NCBI GenBank assembly: GCA_964634465.1
Contig: CAZWLY010000001.1
Span: 186,001 to 250,000, forward strand
Length of the DNA stretch: 64,000 bases
Direction: 5' to 3'
From: CAZWLY01 sp964634465
GTDB taxonomy: Bacteria; Desulfobacterota; Desulfarculia; G963662305
Shown here: positions 43,571-52,512 of the stretch, piece after piece
How the letters are laid out: the number at the start of each line of letters is the position of its first letter
Position numbering within the stretch: position 1 is the first letter of the stretch
The notes under the pieces: model-generated
The model's database searches: none
What the model was told of the DNA's origin: nothing
The model's input: the letters and a program-made list of their open reading frames with translations, nothing else
Program-made: the position numbers and the translations under genes

Positions 43571-43695
43571 CCCGCGGGGGGGTCATCTCTCACGGGGAGC
43601 ATCTCCCGCGGGGGGCATTCCCCCCAGCTTGCGGCGAAGAAGAGCCACTCCGCATCTGTTGTCGATACCCCGTCGCTTGCGGCGGGGTTGTTCAT
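43571..43695 (-). repeat. Dispersed intergenic repeat, copy 3 (longest)
   Basis: Minus strand from 43695: ATGAACAAC, hairpin CCCCGCCGC-AA-GCGACGGGG, GATGCGGAGTGGCTCTTC, TTCGCCGCAAGCTGGGGGGA, then three ATG-nCCCCC-GCGGG type units to 43571. The reading frame from the ATG stays open through the core. It lies upstream of the small secreted protein gene. Confidence 0.8.
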
Positions 43696-43749
43696 GAGGT
43701 CGCTTTCTCGCCCCTCGCTTCCCGGGTGGGGACGGCGAGCCAGCGCCGT

Positions 43750-45252
43750 CTACTTGGGCACCAGACTGATCTGGATCGTCTCCGGTCCGACCTGAACGAC
43801 GTTGACGAAGAAGGTCGGGTAGTCCTGGGATTCCAGCAGGTCGGCCAGCTTCTGGGTGGTGGTCAAAAGCTTGGCCTTGAAGGTGGCCGTGCCGGCCTTG
43901 ATCGACTGCTGGCGGACGTCCTGGATCTGGTCCGGGAACCGGGCCAAAGCGTTCAGGAAGAACTTGAGGTCCAGGTAACGCTTGACCCCCTCCACCTGGA
44001 TCTGGGCCGTGATCGGCTTGACCGGCAGGACCCAGCCGTTGTCCTCCAGCCCCTTGGCCAAGAGATCGGCCAGGCGGATACCGGCCTCTCCGGCCGGAAC
44101 CGGCGGCGGCCAGACGTCCGGGTCGCCCAAGGGCGGCATGACCGGCGAGAGGGCCACCGTCTCCTTGAGAGGCGCTCGGGTGAGGCTGACCTCCACCGCT
44201 TCGGTCTGCGGCGGCGGGCCGGGCTGGAACCCAATCGGCGTGGCCGGGGTCGGCTCGGCCGTCGGTTCTGTGATTGGCGACGCGGCCGTCGGCTCCCCAA
44301 CCGGTTTCTCGGTCGGCGTGGCCGCCGTGACTTCTCCCGCCGGCGCTTCGCTCGGCGTGGCCGGAGCCGGTTCGGCGAGTGGTGTCTCAATCGGAGTCGC
44401 GGCCGCGACCTCGCCTGCCGGCGCCTCGGTCGGCGTGGCCGCCGTCGGCTCGCTCTGAGGCCGCAGCGGCATCGGCGGCAGCACCGGCTCGGGGATGGCC
44501 AGCTCCAGCGGGCCCGACTGGACCTGGCCGTCGATGGAGTCGATGATCCGAACCGCGGCCCGGACCGCCCGGCCGTCCGGGGTGTCCATCTCCACGATTT
44601 TGCCGATCAAGACCAGCTCGGCCCCGTAATGCCGGCCCATGGCCGCCGCCTGCTCCGGCGTGGGCTCCAGGTCGGCCGGCAGGGGGCTCTCCACGTCCTG
44701 GGGCAAGACGGTCAGGCCCAGTTCGGTCAGCCGGGTCAGGAGAGCGGTCACGGCCTGGCTTGGGGGCGGGGTCAGGCCGGGGGTGATCCACCAGGCGAAG
44801 GGTTCGCCCATACCGTCCTGGACGCTTATCAGCGGCAACAGCTTCAGCTTGAGGCTGCTTCGGCCCAGACCCAGGCCGGCCAGGGCGGCCTTGAGCGCCT
44901 GGGTGTTGACGTCGGCCTCGACCAGAACGAACATCCGCTCCGCGGTCTCGGTCTGGGCCTTGATCCTGAAGTCCTGGATGTAGGGCGTGGGGTCGGTCAG
45001 GATCGGTTTGGCCAAAAGCGTCAGCGAGCCTTCGAGGCGCTTGACGCCCAGCACCTTGGCCAAGGCCTGGGCCACCACCGAACGCAGCGCTTGGGCCACG
45101 GCCAGCTCCTGGACGGTGGCCTCGGCTTCTTCTTGGGCCAGGGCGGCCGAGCCGAGGGCGGTGACCGACGCCGCCCGGCACTCGGCGGTGAAGGCGGCCG
45201 GGGCGAGGACGAGAATCAGGCTCAGGATGACGAGGGCAAAACGACGAATCAC
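43750..45252 (-). CDS. Secreted protein of unknown function with a 13-residue Pro/Thr/Ala repeat linker
   Basis: 500 residues, GTG start (AGGAGA upstream). Signal peptide LVILSLILVLAPAAFTA. Residues ~40-125 (ATVQELAVAQALRSVVAQALAKVLG ... MFVLVEADVNTQALKAAL) resemble the repeated N-terminal module of flagellar FlgT-like envelope proteins. Residues ~200-250 form a beta module (AELVLIGKIVEM). Residues ~270-340 are five to six 13-residue units (TAATPTEAPAGEV and variants). The C-terminal ~130 residues form another globular module. It follows a TPR lipoprotein gene; an envelope role is likely. Confidence 0.7.
   Translation of the reverse strand: MIRRFALVILSLILVLAPAAFTAECRAASVTALGSAALAQEEAEATVQELAVAQALRSVVAQALAKVLGVKRLEGSLTLLAKPILTDPTPYIQDFRIKAQTETAERMFVLVEADVNTQALKAALAGLGLGRSSLKLKLLPLISVQDGMGEPFAWWITPGLTPPPSQAVTALLTRLTELGLTVLPQDVESPLPADLEPTPEQAAAMGRHYGAELVLIGKIVEMDTPDGRAVRAAVRIIDSIDGQVQSGPLELAIPEPVLPPMPLRPQSEPTAATPTEAPAGEVAAATPIETPLAEPAPATPSEAPAGEVTAATPTEKPVGEPTAASPITEPTAEPTPATPIGFQPGPPPQTEAVEVSLTRAPLKETVALSPVMPPLGDPDVWPPPVPAGEAGIRLADLLAKGLEDNGWVLPVKPITAQIQVEGVKRYLDLKFFLNALARFPDQIQDVRQQSIKAGTATFKAKLLTTTQKLADLLESQDYPTFFVNVVQVGPETIQISLVPK
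44230..44445 (-). repeat. 39-bp tandem repeats inside the secreted protein gene
   Basis: Five to six in-frame 39-bp units encode TAATPTEAPAGEV, AAATPIETPLAEP, APATPSEAPAGEV, TAATPTEKPVGEP and TAASPITEPTAEP. The period is exact and no unit breaks the frame, so unit number may vary between strains. Confidence 0.7.
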
Positions 45253-45304
45253 CGGGGTGCTGTCTCCTGTAATCGGCTGCTTGAGGTTGGCAAGGGAGGC
45301 GACA

Positions 45305-46393
45305 CTAACCGTTCTCCCTCAGCTTCTTGCCGAGTCTTTCGGCCCGGCGCAGGACCACCAGGGCGTCGGCTCCGGAGACCGGGGCCTGAGGATCGAACCG
45401 GGTCCACGAGATGCGCTCCATCAGTTGCCAGTCCAGAGCCCGGCTGATGGCCAGGGCGTACTCCTCGTTCTCCGGCAGGTCCTTCAAGCCGACGGCCGTC
45501 GAGCCGCTGAGCAGATTCTTGCGGCCGGAAAGGGCCTGGACCACGCCCATGGCCACCAGGGCCAGGTCTTGGCGCTTGACGTACATCGGCGGGATGAACT
45601 GGGCGCCGCCCTGCAGGGGGAAGCCCGGCAGCTTGGAGGCGATGACGATGTTGATCGCCTTGGCCTGGGGCAGATCGGGCCGGATGTCGGCGGCCAAGGG
45701 CTTTTCGGGCGGCGGCGGCCAGTCGAGGTCGATCTCGGCCACCAGCGCCGCGGCCATCTCGGCCCGGTTGATGATTCTAATCAGCGCCGTGCGGCGGCCC
45801 AGCTCCGTCCTGGGCGCGGCCTCGAGGACCTTGTCGCACAACTCCACCCCGGCCCGGGCCAGGAAGGCCTGGCTGTCGTCGCCGGCGGCCACCTGGGCGA
45901 AACGGACCCGGGCCAGGTCGAAGCGCAGGGCCTTGAGGTAGGACAGGGCCAGGATGTAGGTCGCCCGGGTGGCCAGGGGGGCGATGCTGGTCGCGCGGGC
46001 GTAGGCGGCCTCGACCCGGTACAGCCAGCCCGGCTCGGTCTCGGCCATGTTGAGCTCCATGACGGCCACTTCCAGTTGGGCCCGCTCCCAATCCTCCTTG
46101 GCCAGTTCGGCGGCCCGCTTCAACAACCGGCGGGCCTGGTCGAATTTTCCGTTCCGGGCGGCGACGATGCTCTGGCCGACGTAGGCCCCGGCGTAATTGG
46201 GATTGAGCGCCTGGGCGGCCTCGAATTCCCGCCCGGCGTCGGCCAGTTTGCCGGCGTCGACCAGTTGCATCCCGTTGGAGACGTGCTGGGCCGGGGTGTC
46301 CAGAAGCACCTGCCGCGGCCCCTCCCGGGCGGCGCAACCGGCCGTCGCCAGGGCGATGATCAGCACTCCGGCCAGCCAGCTAGCCCGTCTCAT
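45305..46393 (-). CDS. TPR-containing outer-envelope lipoprotein
   Basis: 362 residues from MRRASWLAGVLII, with GGGAAG 6 nt upstream (an ATG two codons earlier is possible). Lipobox LATAG-C. At least two TPR-like units (VSNGMQLVDAGKLADAGREFEAAQALNPNYAGAYVGQS; ATRATYILALSYLKALRFDLARVRFAQVAAG). The C-terminal part (EYALAISRALDWQLMERISWTRFDPQAPVSGADALVVLRRA) resembles an S-layer-homology segment. The start overlaps miaA by 14 bp; the next secreted protein gene follows after 52 bp, so the two may work together at the envelope. Confidence 0.75.
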   Translation of the reverse strand: MRRASWLAGVLIIALATAGCAAREGPRQVLLDTPAQHVSNGMQLVDAGKLADAGREFEAAQALNPNYAGAYVGQSIVAARNGKFDQARRLLKRAAELAKEDWERAQLEVAVMELNMAETEPGWLYRVEAAYARATSIAPLATRATYILALSYLKALRFDLARVRFAQVAAGDDSQAFLARAGVELCDKVLEAAPRTELGRRTALIRIINRAEMAAALVAEIDLDWPPPPEKPLAADIRPDLPQAKAINIVIASKLPGFPLQGGAQFIPPMYVKRQDLALVAMGVVQALSGRKNLLSGSTAVGLKDLPENEEYALAISRALDWQLMERISWTRFDPQAPVSGADALVVLRRAERLGKKLRENG

Positions 46394-47315
46394 CGTCATC
46401 TTCCCAAAACCTCTTGGCCCGCTCGACAAAGGCGTCGATGTCATCCGGTTGGAGCCATAATATATCGGGATCGGCCTTAAACCAAGTCATTTGGCGTTTG
46501 GCCAGCCGGCGGGTGTCGCGGACGATCAGCCTGACCGCCTCGTCCCGGTCGATCTCGCCAGCCAGATAGGCGGCGATCTCCTTGTAGCCGATGGCCTGCA
46601 TCGGCTTGGCGCTCCGCTCGACCCCGGCCTCGATGAGCCCGACCACCTCGTCGATCAGGCCGCTGGACAGCATCGCCTCGGTCCGGGCGGCGATGCGTTC
46701 GTGCAGCCCGGCCCGGTCCACGGCCAGCCCCAGCTTCAAGGCCCGGTAGCGGGCCTCCTTGAACTCGTGCTCGGCCGTCAGCTCGCTCATCGGCCGGCCG
46801 GTCTGGTGATATATCTCCAGCGCCCTGGCCACCCGGACCAGGTCGTTGACCTCGAGCCTGGCCGCCGAGGCCGGGTCCACTTCGGCCAGACGGCGATGGC
46901 TGGCCTCGGGATCGGCCTCGGCCTGGGCCATCAGTCTCCGGCGCAGGTCGTGGTCCACCGGTGGGGCCGGGAAGAGGCCGTGGAGAAGGGCCTTGAGGTA
47001 GAGCCCGGTTCCGCCGGCGACGATGGGTCTTTTGCCCCGGCCGACGATGTCCTCGATCGCCGCCTCGGCCAGCTCGGCGAACCGGGCGGCGTTGAACTCC
47101 TGGTCGGGATCGACGACGTCGATCAGGTGATGCCGAACCCGGGCCTGCTCCTCGGCGTTCGGCTTGGCCGCGCCGATGTCGAAACCGCGATAGACCGCCA
47201 CCGCGTCGGCCGAGATGATCTCGCCGCCTGTCGCCTCGGCCACGGCCAGGGCGACGGCCGTCTTGCCGGCCGCGGTCGGGCCGACGATGGCCACCAGTTT
47301 GGGCCGGGCGCTCAT
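46380..47315 (-). CDS. miaA: tRNA dimethylallyltransferase MiaA
   Basis: 311 residues. P-loop GPTAAGKTAVALAVAE; SADAVAVYRGFDIGAAKPN (normally SADSMQVYRGMDIGTAKP); HLIDVVDPDQEFNAARF; VAGGTGLYLKALLHGL; MQAIGYKEIAAYL; RRLAKRQMTWFK. Transfers a dimethylallyl group to A37 of tRNAs that read UNN codons. The start overlaps the mutL stop by 4 bp (ATGA). mutL-miaA adjacency is common in bacteria. Confidence 0.95.
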   Translation of the reverse strand: MSARPKLVAIVGPTAAGKTAVALAVAEATGGEIISADAVAVYRGFDIGAAKPNAEEQARVRHHLIDVVDPDQEFNAARFAELAEAAIEDIVGRGKRPIVAGGTGLYLKALLHGLFPAPPVDHDLRRRLMAQAEADPEASHRRLAEVDPASAARLEVNDLVRVARALEIYHQTGRPMSELTAEHEFKEARYRALKLGLAVDRAGLHERIAARTEAMLSSGLIDEVVGLIEAGVERSAKPMQAIGYKEIAAYLAGEIDRDEAVRLIVRDTRRLAKRQMTWFKADPDILWLQPDDIDAFVERAKRFWEDDDETG

Positions 47316-49072
47316 CGCCGCTTGAACCCCGCCTCGATTTCGTTGCGGCTCAGCCTTCTCAAGATCGGCCGGCCGTGGGGACAGGTCAGCGGGCCGGGCA
47401 GGGCCTCGAGGTCGGCCAGGAGCCGATCTACCTCGGCCGGCGCGAGCTCCTGGCCGGCTTTTACCGCCGCCTGGCAGGCCAGGGAGGCCAGGGCGCGGGT
47501 CAAGGCTTCGCCGTTGGCGGAGGAGCGCTCGGCGGCCAGTTCGTCGGCCAGGCCGGTCACCAGCCCGATCGGATCGCCTCCGGCCAGGACGGCGGGCAGA
47601 GACTTGACGATGAAGGTTCGACCGTCCGGCCCGAAGGGCTCCACCTCCAGCCCCAAGCGGGCCAGCTCCTCCAGGGCGCCTGTCAGGGCCTCGGCCGCCA
47701 GCGGCGGCAGAACCACCCGTTCGGGCATCAACAGCGGCTGGCCCTGGCCGGGCGAGGCCTTGAGCCGCTCGAAGATGATCCGTTCGTGGGCGGCGTGCTG
47801 GTCGATCAGGACCAGGTCCTCGCCCGACTGGCCGACCAGATAGACGCCGCCGTAGGGGCCCAGGTAGCGGAAATCGAGGCCACCGGCCGACTCAGGTGCG
47901 GCCCCCGACTCCTCGGCGGGCGGAGGCTTCGGGCTGGCCGGAGCCGGCCGGAGGGCGGCGGGCTCGCTCCCCGCCGGGCCGTAGCGCGCCGCCGGCTCGG
48001 CGAATCTCAGGTCGGGAGCCGTCCAGGCGGGCCGGAAGCGTTCGGCCGGGGTTGAGCCGGTTGGGCCGGTCCAGATGAAGCGCTCCTCGGCCGTCAGGGC
48101 CTCGGACACGGCCCGGCGTACGGCCTGGTGGATGGCCTGGGCGTGGTGGAAGCGGACCTCCAGCTTGGCCGGGTGGACGTTGACGTCCACCGTACCCGGC
48201 TCCAGGTCCAGAAAGAGGATCGCCGTCGGGTAGCGGCCCCTTTCCAGCCGGCCCTGGTAGCCGGCCGTGAGCGCGGCCAGGACGACGCGATCCTTGATGA
48301 AGCGGCGGTTGACAAAGGTGTAGACGTTCCTGGCGGTCGTCTTGCTCGCCTCGGGCGGGGAGATCCAGCCGGTGACCCGAACCGCCGGATGGTCTTCCTC
48401 CAGGCGCAACAGTCCGGCCGCCGCCTCCGGGCCGAATATTTCGGCCAGGCGGTCCTCCTGGCGCTCCACCGGGAGGAGGGTGATCACCGGCCGGCCGTCG
48501 TCGATGAGCTCGAAATAGACGTCCGGTCTGGCCAGGGCCAGGCGGACGACCGCCTCCTTGATCCAGGCTGTCTCGGTCCGCTCGGTCTTGAGAAACTTCA
48601 GTCGGGCCGGGGTGTTGAAGAAGAGGTCCTCGACCCGGACCGTCGTTCCCGGCGGCGCTCCGACCTGACCCGACTCGCCCTCCAGGCCGCCTTCGAGGGT
48701 GATCCTGAAGCCCGCTTCGGCCCAGAGCGGTCGAGTGGTCAGGGTGAACCTGGAAACCGAGGCCACGGCCGGCAGCGCTTCGCCCCGGAAGCCCATCGTC
48801 TTGACCCGAAAGAGGTCGGCCTCGTCGGTGACCTTGGAGGTGGCGTGGCGTTTCAAGGCCAGGCGGGCGTCCGCCGGGTCCATGCCCGTCCCGTTGTCCC
48901 TGACCGAGATCGATTTCAGGCCGCCGCCCGAGATGCTGATCGTTATCCGGTCCGCTCCGGCGTCGAGCGAGTTTTCGACGAGCTCCTTGACCACCGAGGC
49001 CGGCCGCTCCACCACCTCGCCGGCGGCGATCTTGTCGGACAGCTCGGGCGGCAGGAGGCGGACGTTGGGCAA
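47312..49072 (-). CDS. mutL: DNA mismatch repair protein MutL with endonuclease motif
   Basis: 586 residues, TTG start with GGAGG upstream. GHKL ATPase: IAAGEVVERPASVVKELVENSLDAGAD, SVRDNGTGM, FRGEALPAVASVSRF, GTTVRVEDLFFNTPARLKFL. After a Pro/Ala-rich linker (~340-395) the C-terminal domain carries DQHAAHERIIFE, the DQHA(x)2E(x)4E metal site of nicking MutL, and CPHGRPI near the end. So mismatch repair here is likely of the MutH-independent type. It lies 3 bp after the QueG-like gene. Confidence 0.95.
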   Translation of the reverse strand: MPNVRLLPPELSDKIAAGEVVERPASVVKELVENSLDAGADRITISISGGGLKSISVRDNGTGMDPADARLALKRHATSKVTDEADLFRVKTMGFRGEALPAVASVSRFTLTTRPLWAEAGFRITLEGGLEGESGQVGAPPGTTVRVEDLFFNTPARLKFLKTERTETAWIKEAVVRLALARPDVYFELIDDGRPVITLLPVERQEDRLAEIFGPEAAAGLLRLEEDHPAVRVTGWISPPEASKTTARNVYTFVNRRFIKDRVVLAALTAGYQGRLERGRYPTAILFLDLEPGTVDVNVHPAKLEVRFHHAQAIHQAVRRAVSEALTAEERFIWTGPTGSTPAERFRPAWTAPDLRFAEPAARYGPAGSEPAALRPAPASPKPPPAEESGAAPESAGGLDFRYLGPYGGVYLVGQSGEDLVLIDQHAAHERIIFERLKASPGQGQPLLMPERVVLPPLAAEALTGALEELARLGLEVEPFGPDGRTFIVKSLPAVLAGGDPIGLVTGLADELAAERSSANGEALTRALASLACQAAVKAGQELAPAEVDRLLADLEALPGPLTCPHGRPILRRLSRNEIEAGFKRR

Positions 49073-49075
49073 GGC

Positions 49076-49876
49076 TTAGCCTCCTGTTTCGGCTACCGGG
49101 TCGGTGAAGCTGCAGGGCAGGATCATGGCGCACTTGGCGCAGACGTGGGTCGTCTCGGGCAGTCCCACCATCTCCGAACGGCGGGCTTGGTTGACCAGGA
49201 GTCGTTGCCAGCACCGGCTCCGATCGAGCCCCTCGGCGCTCAGCGCGCCCACCGGGCAGCGGGTCACGCATTCGAGGCACTCCCGGCCGGCCTTGTGCAG
49301 ACAGGCCGCCTTGGCGTTGGTCAGCGGGCTGTCGCCCAGTTCGGCGCTGGTCACCAGACTGCCCAACCGGCCGACGCAGCCGGCCGGGGTGATGAGTTGG
49401 GAGTTGTGGCCGAAGCGGCCCAGGCCGACCAGATGGCTCAGGTGCTTGTGGGACCACCGGCTGGTCAAGGTGGACTTGTCGAAGTTGTGGGTGGCCGGGG
49501 TGAGGGCGGACTCGTAGCCCCGCTGGCGCAAGTAGGATTCTATGGCCTTGCACAGCCGGCCGATCAGCTCGTTGGTATCGACGTAGGCCCGGCCCCAGTT
49601 GCGGCAGGGGAACTTGCCCTCGGCGTTCTCTTCGGCCAATTCGCGCACGAAGGGAATGAAGAAAACGATCACCGTTCGGGCCGAGGGCAAAAGATCGTAG
49701 GGCAGAACGTGGTTGGGGGCGGCGATGTAGGGCAGGGCCTCGAAGCGCAAGTCGGCCCTGGCCGTGGCCAAAAGGGGCTCGCGCCACCAGTCGCGGACCC
49801 CGGTTTCGGCCGGGTAGGCGGCTACGAACTCCTTGACGAAACTCCTCAGGTCGTCGGGCGTCACCGGCTCAGCCAT
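49076..49876 (-). CDS. QueG-like double [4Fe-4S] protein
   Basis: 266 residues from MAEPVTPDDLR (GGAGGAG upstream). The N-terminal part resembles the cobalamin-binding region of epoxyqueuosine reductase (ARTVIVFFIPF, GRFGHNSQLITPAGCVGRLGSLVTSAEL). It is followed by Cys clusters: CLHKAGRECLECVTRCPVGAL and CWQRLL ... CAKCAMILPCSF, enough for two [4Fe-4S]. It is ~100 residues shorter than true QueG, which also has HEAT repeats, so it may act on another substrate; a queD gene is present elsewhere in the window. Confidence 0.78.
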   Translation of the reverse strand: MAEPVTPDDLRSFVKEFVAAYPAETGVRDWWREPLLATARADLRFEALPYIAAPNHVLPYDLLPSARTVIVFFIPFVRELAEENAEGKFPCRNWGRAYVDTNELIGRLCKAIESYLRQRGYESALTPATHNFDKSTLTSRWSHKHLSHLVGLGRFGHNSQLITPAGCVGRLGSLVTSAELGDSPLTNAKAACLHKAGRECLECVTRCPVGALSAEGLDRSRCWQRLLVNQARRSEMVGLPETTHVCAKCAMILPCSFTDPVAETGG

Positions 49877-49977
49877 CACTCCTCCGGAGCTCGATTTGGG
49901 CCCGATCAATCTATCACACCGCCCAGGCGGCCACAAGATATTGTAGCCCGGCGCTCAGCCGGCCGAAGGCGGGGCGC

Positions 49978-50406
49978 TCAGTCGATCAGGACCAACGTTT
50001 CGAGCACCCGCCAGCCGGTGTAGATCTGGGACAGGGACAGGCCGAGCAGGATCGTGTCGGCCAGGCCGTGGCCGAGGGGCAGCGCCCGGCGGCGGCGCTT
50101 GTTGCGGTCCATGTACCAGCCCGAAACCAGGCCGAAGACGATCAAGGGCAGCATGGCCGCGGCCGTCTTCCAGTGTCCCGGCGTGAAAAAAATAGATCCC
50201 CCATTCAAGCCGGGCCGCGCCCAGCCCGGCCCCGAAACCGGTCAGCCAGAAACCATGACCGCCGTCCCGAGAAACACGTGACGCCGCCAGGGGAAGGCCG
50301 ACGGCCGGCCCAGGAGGGTCGAGCGGAGGCGCAGCCCGCCCAGATAGAGGACGTAGACGGCGGCCAGATTGGTGATGAGCATCAGACTGGGATGGATGAA
50401 CAACAT
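49978..50406 (-). pseudogene. Frameshifted small membrane protein (DUF4079-like)
   Basis: Three frames together read as one four-helix membrane protein. Frame 1 from 50406: MLFIHPSLMLITNLAAVYVL ... FLGTAVMVSG, then a stop. Frame 2: WLTGFGAGLGAARLEWG. Frame 3 from about 50208: FFTPGHWKTAAAMLPLIVFG LVSGWYMD ... LSQIYTGWRVLETLVLID. One shift lies near 50240 and another near a run of seven T (minus strand) at about 50188-50194. The His in HPSLM and in GHWK suit a heme- or quinone-linked b-type protein. Decay or sequencing error are both possible; calling it DUF4079-like is tentative. Confidence 0.55.
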
Positions 50407-50709
50407 GGTCGCCAGACCCCTGATTTTGGCGAGGCGGGCGGGGTCGCTCCAAGTTTTTCAAGCTCCGCCCGCCGCCCCGGTCAACCGAGCCCAGTTTCAA
50501 AGTATAGACCATTTCCGGGCTGCCGCTCCACGGACGGGCCGCCGGCCGCGGAAAAATCGGCCATTTTGCCGCCCCGGTCGTTATCAGGCCCCGGATACAC
50601 GCTTGGCGGTCGGGTGATTGTCGGGTAATCATGGGGTTGGGCCCGGGAGAGTTCTGGAGCGAGGCAGGCAAGCCTGGTCGCGACCAGACGATCGCCTCCT
50701 GAAGATTGA

Positions 50710-50820
50710 CCCCCCAGGGGGGCATTTCCCACGGGGGATTCATTCCCCGCCGCTTGCGGCGAAAAAGAACGATGCCGCATTCGCCGCCGATACCCCGCCG
50801 CAAGCGACGGCGTTGTTCAT
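50710..50820 (-). repeat. Dispersed intergenic repeat, copy 4
   Basis: Minus strand from 50820: ATGAACAAC, hairpin GCCGTCGCTT-GCGGCGGGG, GCGGCGAATGCGGCATCG, TTCTTTTTCGCCGCAAGC, GGCGGGGAATGAATCCCCCG, ending in CCCCCC-TGGGGGG. The frame from the ATG gives 26 codons to TGA. The remaining bases from 50407 to 50877 hold no convincing gene. Confidence 0.8.
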
Positions 50821-50877
50821 CAAGTTTCGAGGCGGAGATGGCGAACGGCGGCCTGTATCGCTGGCGCCCTATCCGGG

Positions 50878-51354
50878 CTAGCCGTCCTTGCGGGCCCAGT
50901 CGTAGGGGACGTGGTTGTCGTGGGCGTCGAGGCGGTACTCGTCGGGCTGGGCGTAGTTGTAGGGCTCGGTGACGGTGTTGACGATCAACGCTTCCTCCAC
51001 CGAGACGCATTTCCAGCCGTGGTAGACGCCCGGCGGCACCTGGACCAGCAGCGGGTTGTCCCGGCCGAGGTAGAACTCATCGACCTTGCCCCGGCTGGGC
51101 GATCCCTCCCGGTCGTCGAAGACGGCCAGCTTGATCGTCCCCAGGACGCAGCAGATGTTGTCGGTCTGGATTTTGTGCAGGTGCCAGGCCTTGACCACGC
51201 CGGGCAGGGTGGTGGTCAGGTAGACCTGACCGAATTTTTCGAAGAGCTCGTCGTCGGCCCGAAGGATTTCCATCAGCCGGCCGCGCTCGTCGGGGATGAC
51301 CTTCAACTCTTTGACCTTGACGCCGTGGACGGAAGGTTGTTTATAACTGGCCAT
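50878..51354 (-). CDS. RmlC-like cupin (dTDP-4-dehydrorhamnose 3,5-epimerase-related)
   Basis: 158 residues from MASYKQPSVHGVKVKELKVI. RmlC-type pattern: DERGRLMEILRADDELF, GVVKAWHLHKIQTDNICCVLGTIKLAVFDDREGSPS, VQVPPGVYHGWKCVSVEEALIVNTVTEPYNYAQPDEYR. The conserved His of RmlC (RG-x-H) is in WHLHK. Shorter than RmlC (~180); it could supply the missing epimerase step for the rfbB-rfbD genes at 15-17 kb or belong to a related sugar isomerase group. There is no ribosome site; the promoter sits directly before the ATG. Confidence 0.75.
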   Translation of the reverse strand: MASYKQPSVHGVKVKELKVIPDERGRLMEILRADDELFEKFGQVYLTTTLPGVVKAWHLHKIQTDNICCVLGTIKLAVFDDREGSPSRGKVDEFYLGRDNPLLVQVPPGVYHGWKCVSVEEALIVNTVTEPYNYAQPDEYRLDAHDNHVPYDWARKDG

Positions 51355-51360
51355 GGCTTG

Positions 51361-51390
51361 TAGATAGCCCACCAAACCGGGCCGTGTCAA
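51361..51390 (-). promoter_or_regulatory. sigma70 promoter placing the transcript start at the ATG of the RmlC-like gene
   Basis: Minus strand: perfect TTGACA (51385-51390), 18-bp spacer, TATCTA (51361-51366), then CAAGCC and ATG. Same geometry as the promoters of ltaE and ftsK, and again no Shine-Dalgarno sequence. A leaderless mRNA is predicted. Confidence 0.65.
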
Positions 51391-51418
51391 CAGCGGCCCG
51401 GCCGAGGAGAGTGGAACC

Positions 51419-51823
51419 GTGAACGAAGTGGACTTCATCGAGGCCAAGGAGGCCTTCCAGGATTCGGTCAAGGGCTGGGCCTTCTTTCCGTTTCACGCCG
51501 AGGCGATGCCCTTTGACAAGGTGGACGGGACCACCTTTCACGTGGTCAAGTCCCTTCCCGGCGAAATCCGGGGCAACCACCTCCACCCGGGCGTGGAGGA
51601 GTGGCTGCACGTCTTCGGCAACCCATCGGTCTTCTACTGGCGCGCGGCGGACGGCGAGACGAAAAAGCGTGTGATCGACAATGAGTACACCATCATCCGC
51701 ATCTCGCCGGGTGTGCCCCACGCCCTCCAGAACCCCGGTCCGGGCGACGTCTACCTGGTCGCCTTCAGGACCGAGCAGCCCGAGGCCGACATGGCCGCGG
51801 CCGAGCCGGCGGAGATAGTTTGA
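51419..51823 (+). CDS. Small cupin protein
   Basis: 134 residues, GTG start with GAGGAGAG upstream. Single cupin barrel: GNHLHPGVEEWLHVFG (first motif, two His and Glu for metal), PSVFYWRAADGE, ISPGVPHALQNPGPGDVYLVAF (second motif with His). Reminiscent of cupins in sugar-nucleotide or polyketide pathways, but the substrate is unknown. The stop overlaps the ubiE start by 4 bp, so it is coupled with it. Divergent from the RmlC-like cupin. Confidence 0.82.
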   Translation: MNEVDFIEAKEAFQDSVKGWAFFPFHAEAMPFDKVDGTTFHVVKSLPGEIRGNHLHPGVEEWLHVFGNPSVFYWRAADGETKKRVIDNEYTIIRISPGVPHALQNPGPGDVYLVAFRTEQPEADMAAAEPAEIV

Positions 51824-52512
51824 GCGCCGGGACGACCCCGACCGAGGTCCAAGCCCTGTTCGATCGGGTCGCGCCGGCCTACGACCTCCTGAACCGGCTC
51901 CTGTCGCTGAGGAGGGACGTCTTCTGGCGCGAGGCGGCCGCCCGCCTGGCTCGTCCGGCGGTCGAAGGTCCGATTCTCGATCTGGCCTGCGGGACGCTGG
52001 ACTTGAGCCTGGAGCTGGCCCGTCGCCATCCGGACCGAAGGATCGTCGGGGTCGATTTCAGCCTGGGGATGCTGCACGCCGGGCGCTCCAAGCTCGCCGC
52101 CGAGAGCCGAATAGCCGCCGTGGCCGGAGACGGGACCCGGCTGCCCTTCGCCGACGGCGCCTTTGCCGGGGCGACGATCGCCTTCGGCATCCGCAACATA
52201 CCCGACCGGGCCCAGGCCCTGGCCGAGCTGGGCCGGGTGATCAAGCCGGGCGGGCGGCTGGTCGTCCTGGAATTCGGCGTGCCCACGGGGTTTTTCAGGC
52301 GGATATACCTCGCCTACCTGACCCGGATTCTGCCCCTCCTGGCCGGGCTGCTTTCGCCCGATCCGGCCGCCTACGTCTACCTGGGACGATCCATCCTGGA
52401 ATTCCCGACGCCGGCCGAGTTCTCGGCCCTGATGGAGCGGGCCGGTTTCATCGCCCGGACCATGCCGCTCAATCGCGGCGTCTGCTACCTCTTCATCGGC
52501 GACCGGACGTGA
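51820..52512 (+). CDS. ubiE: UbiE/MenG-family quinone methyltransferase
   Basis: 230 residues, TTG start (GGAGATAG upstream). LFDRVAPAYDLLNRLLSLRRDVFWR is the UbiE/COQ5 opening; SAM motif DLACGTLDLSLELA (usually GTGD); VDFSLGML; GDGTRLPFADGAFAGATIAFGIRNIPDRAQAL; PGGRLVVLEFGVP. Methylates demethylmenaquinone (or the ubiquinone precursor). In a likely anaerobe menaquinone is the more probable product. ACGTLD instead of ACGTGD in motif I is unusual. Confidence 0.85.
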   Translation: MSAGTTPTEVQALFDRVAPAYDLLNRLLSLRRDVFWREAAARLARPAVEGPILDLACGTLDLSLELARRHPDRRIVGVDFSLGMLHAGRSKLAAESRIAAVAGDGTRLPFADGAFAGATIAFGIRNIPDRAQALAELGRVIKPGGRLVVLEFGVPTGFFRRIYLAYLTRILPLLAGLLSPDPAAYVYLGRSILEFPTPAEFSALMERAGFIARTMPLNRGVCYLFIGDRT

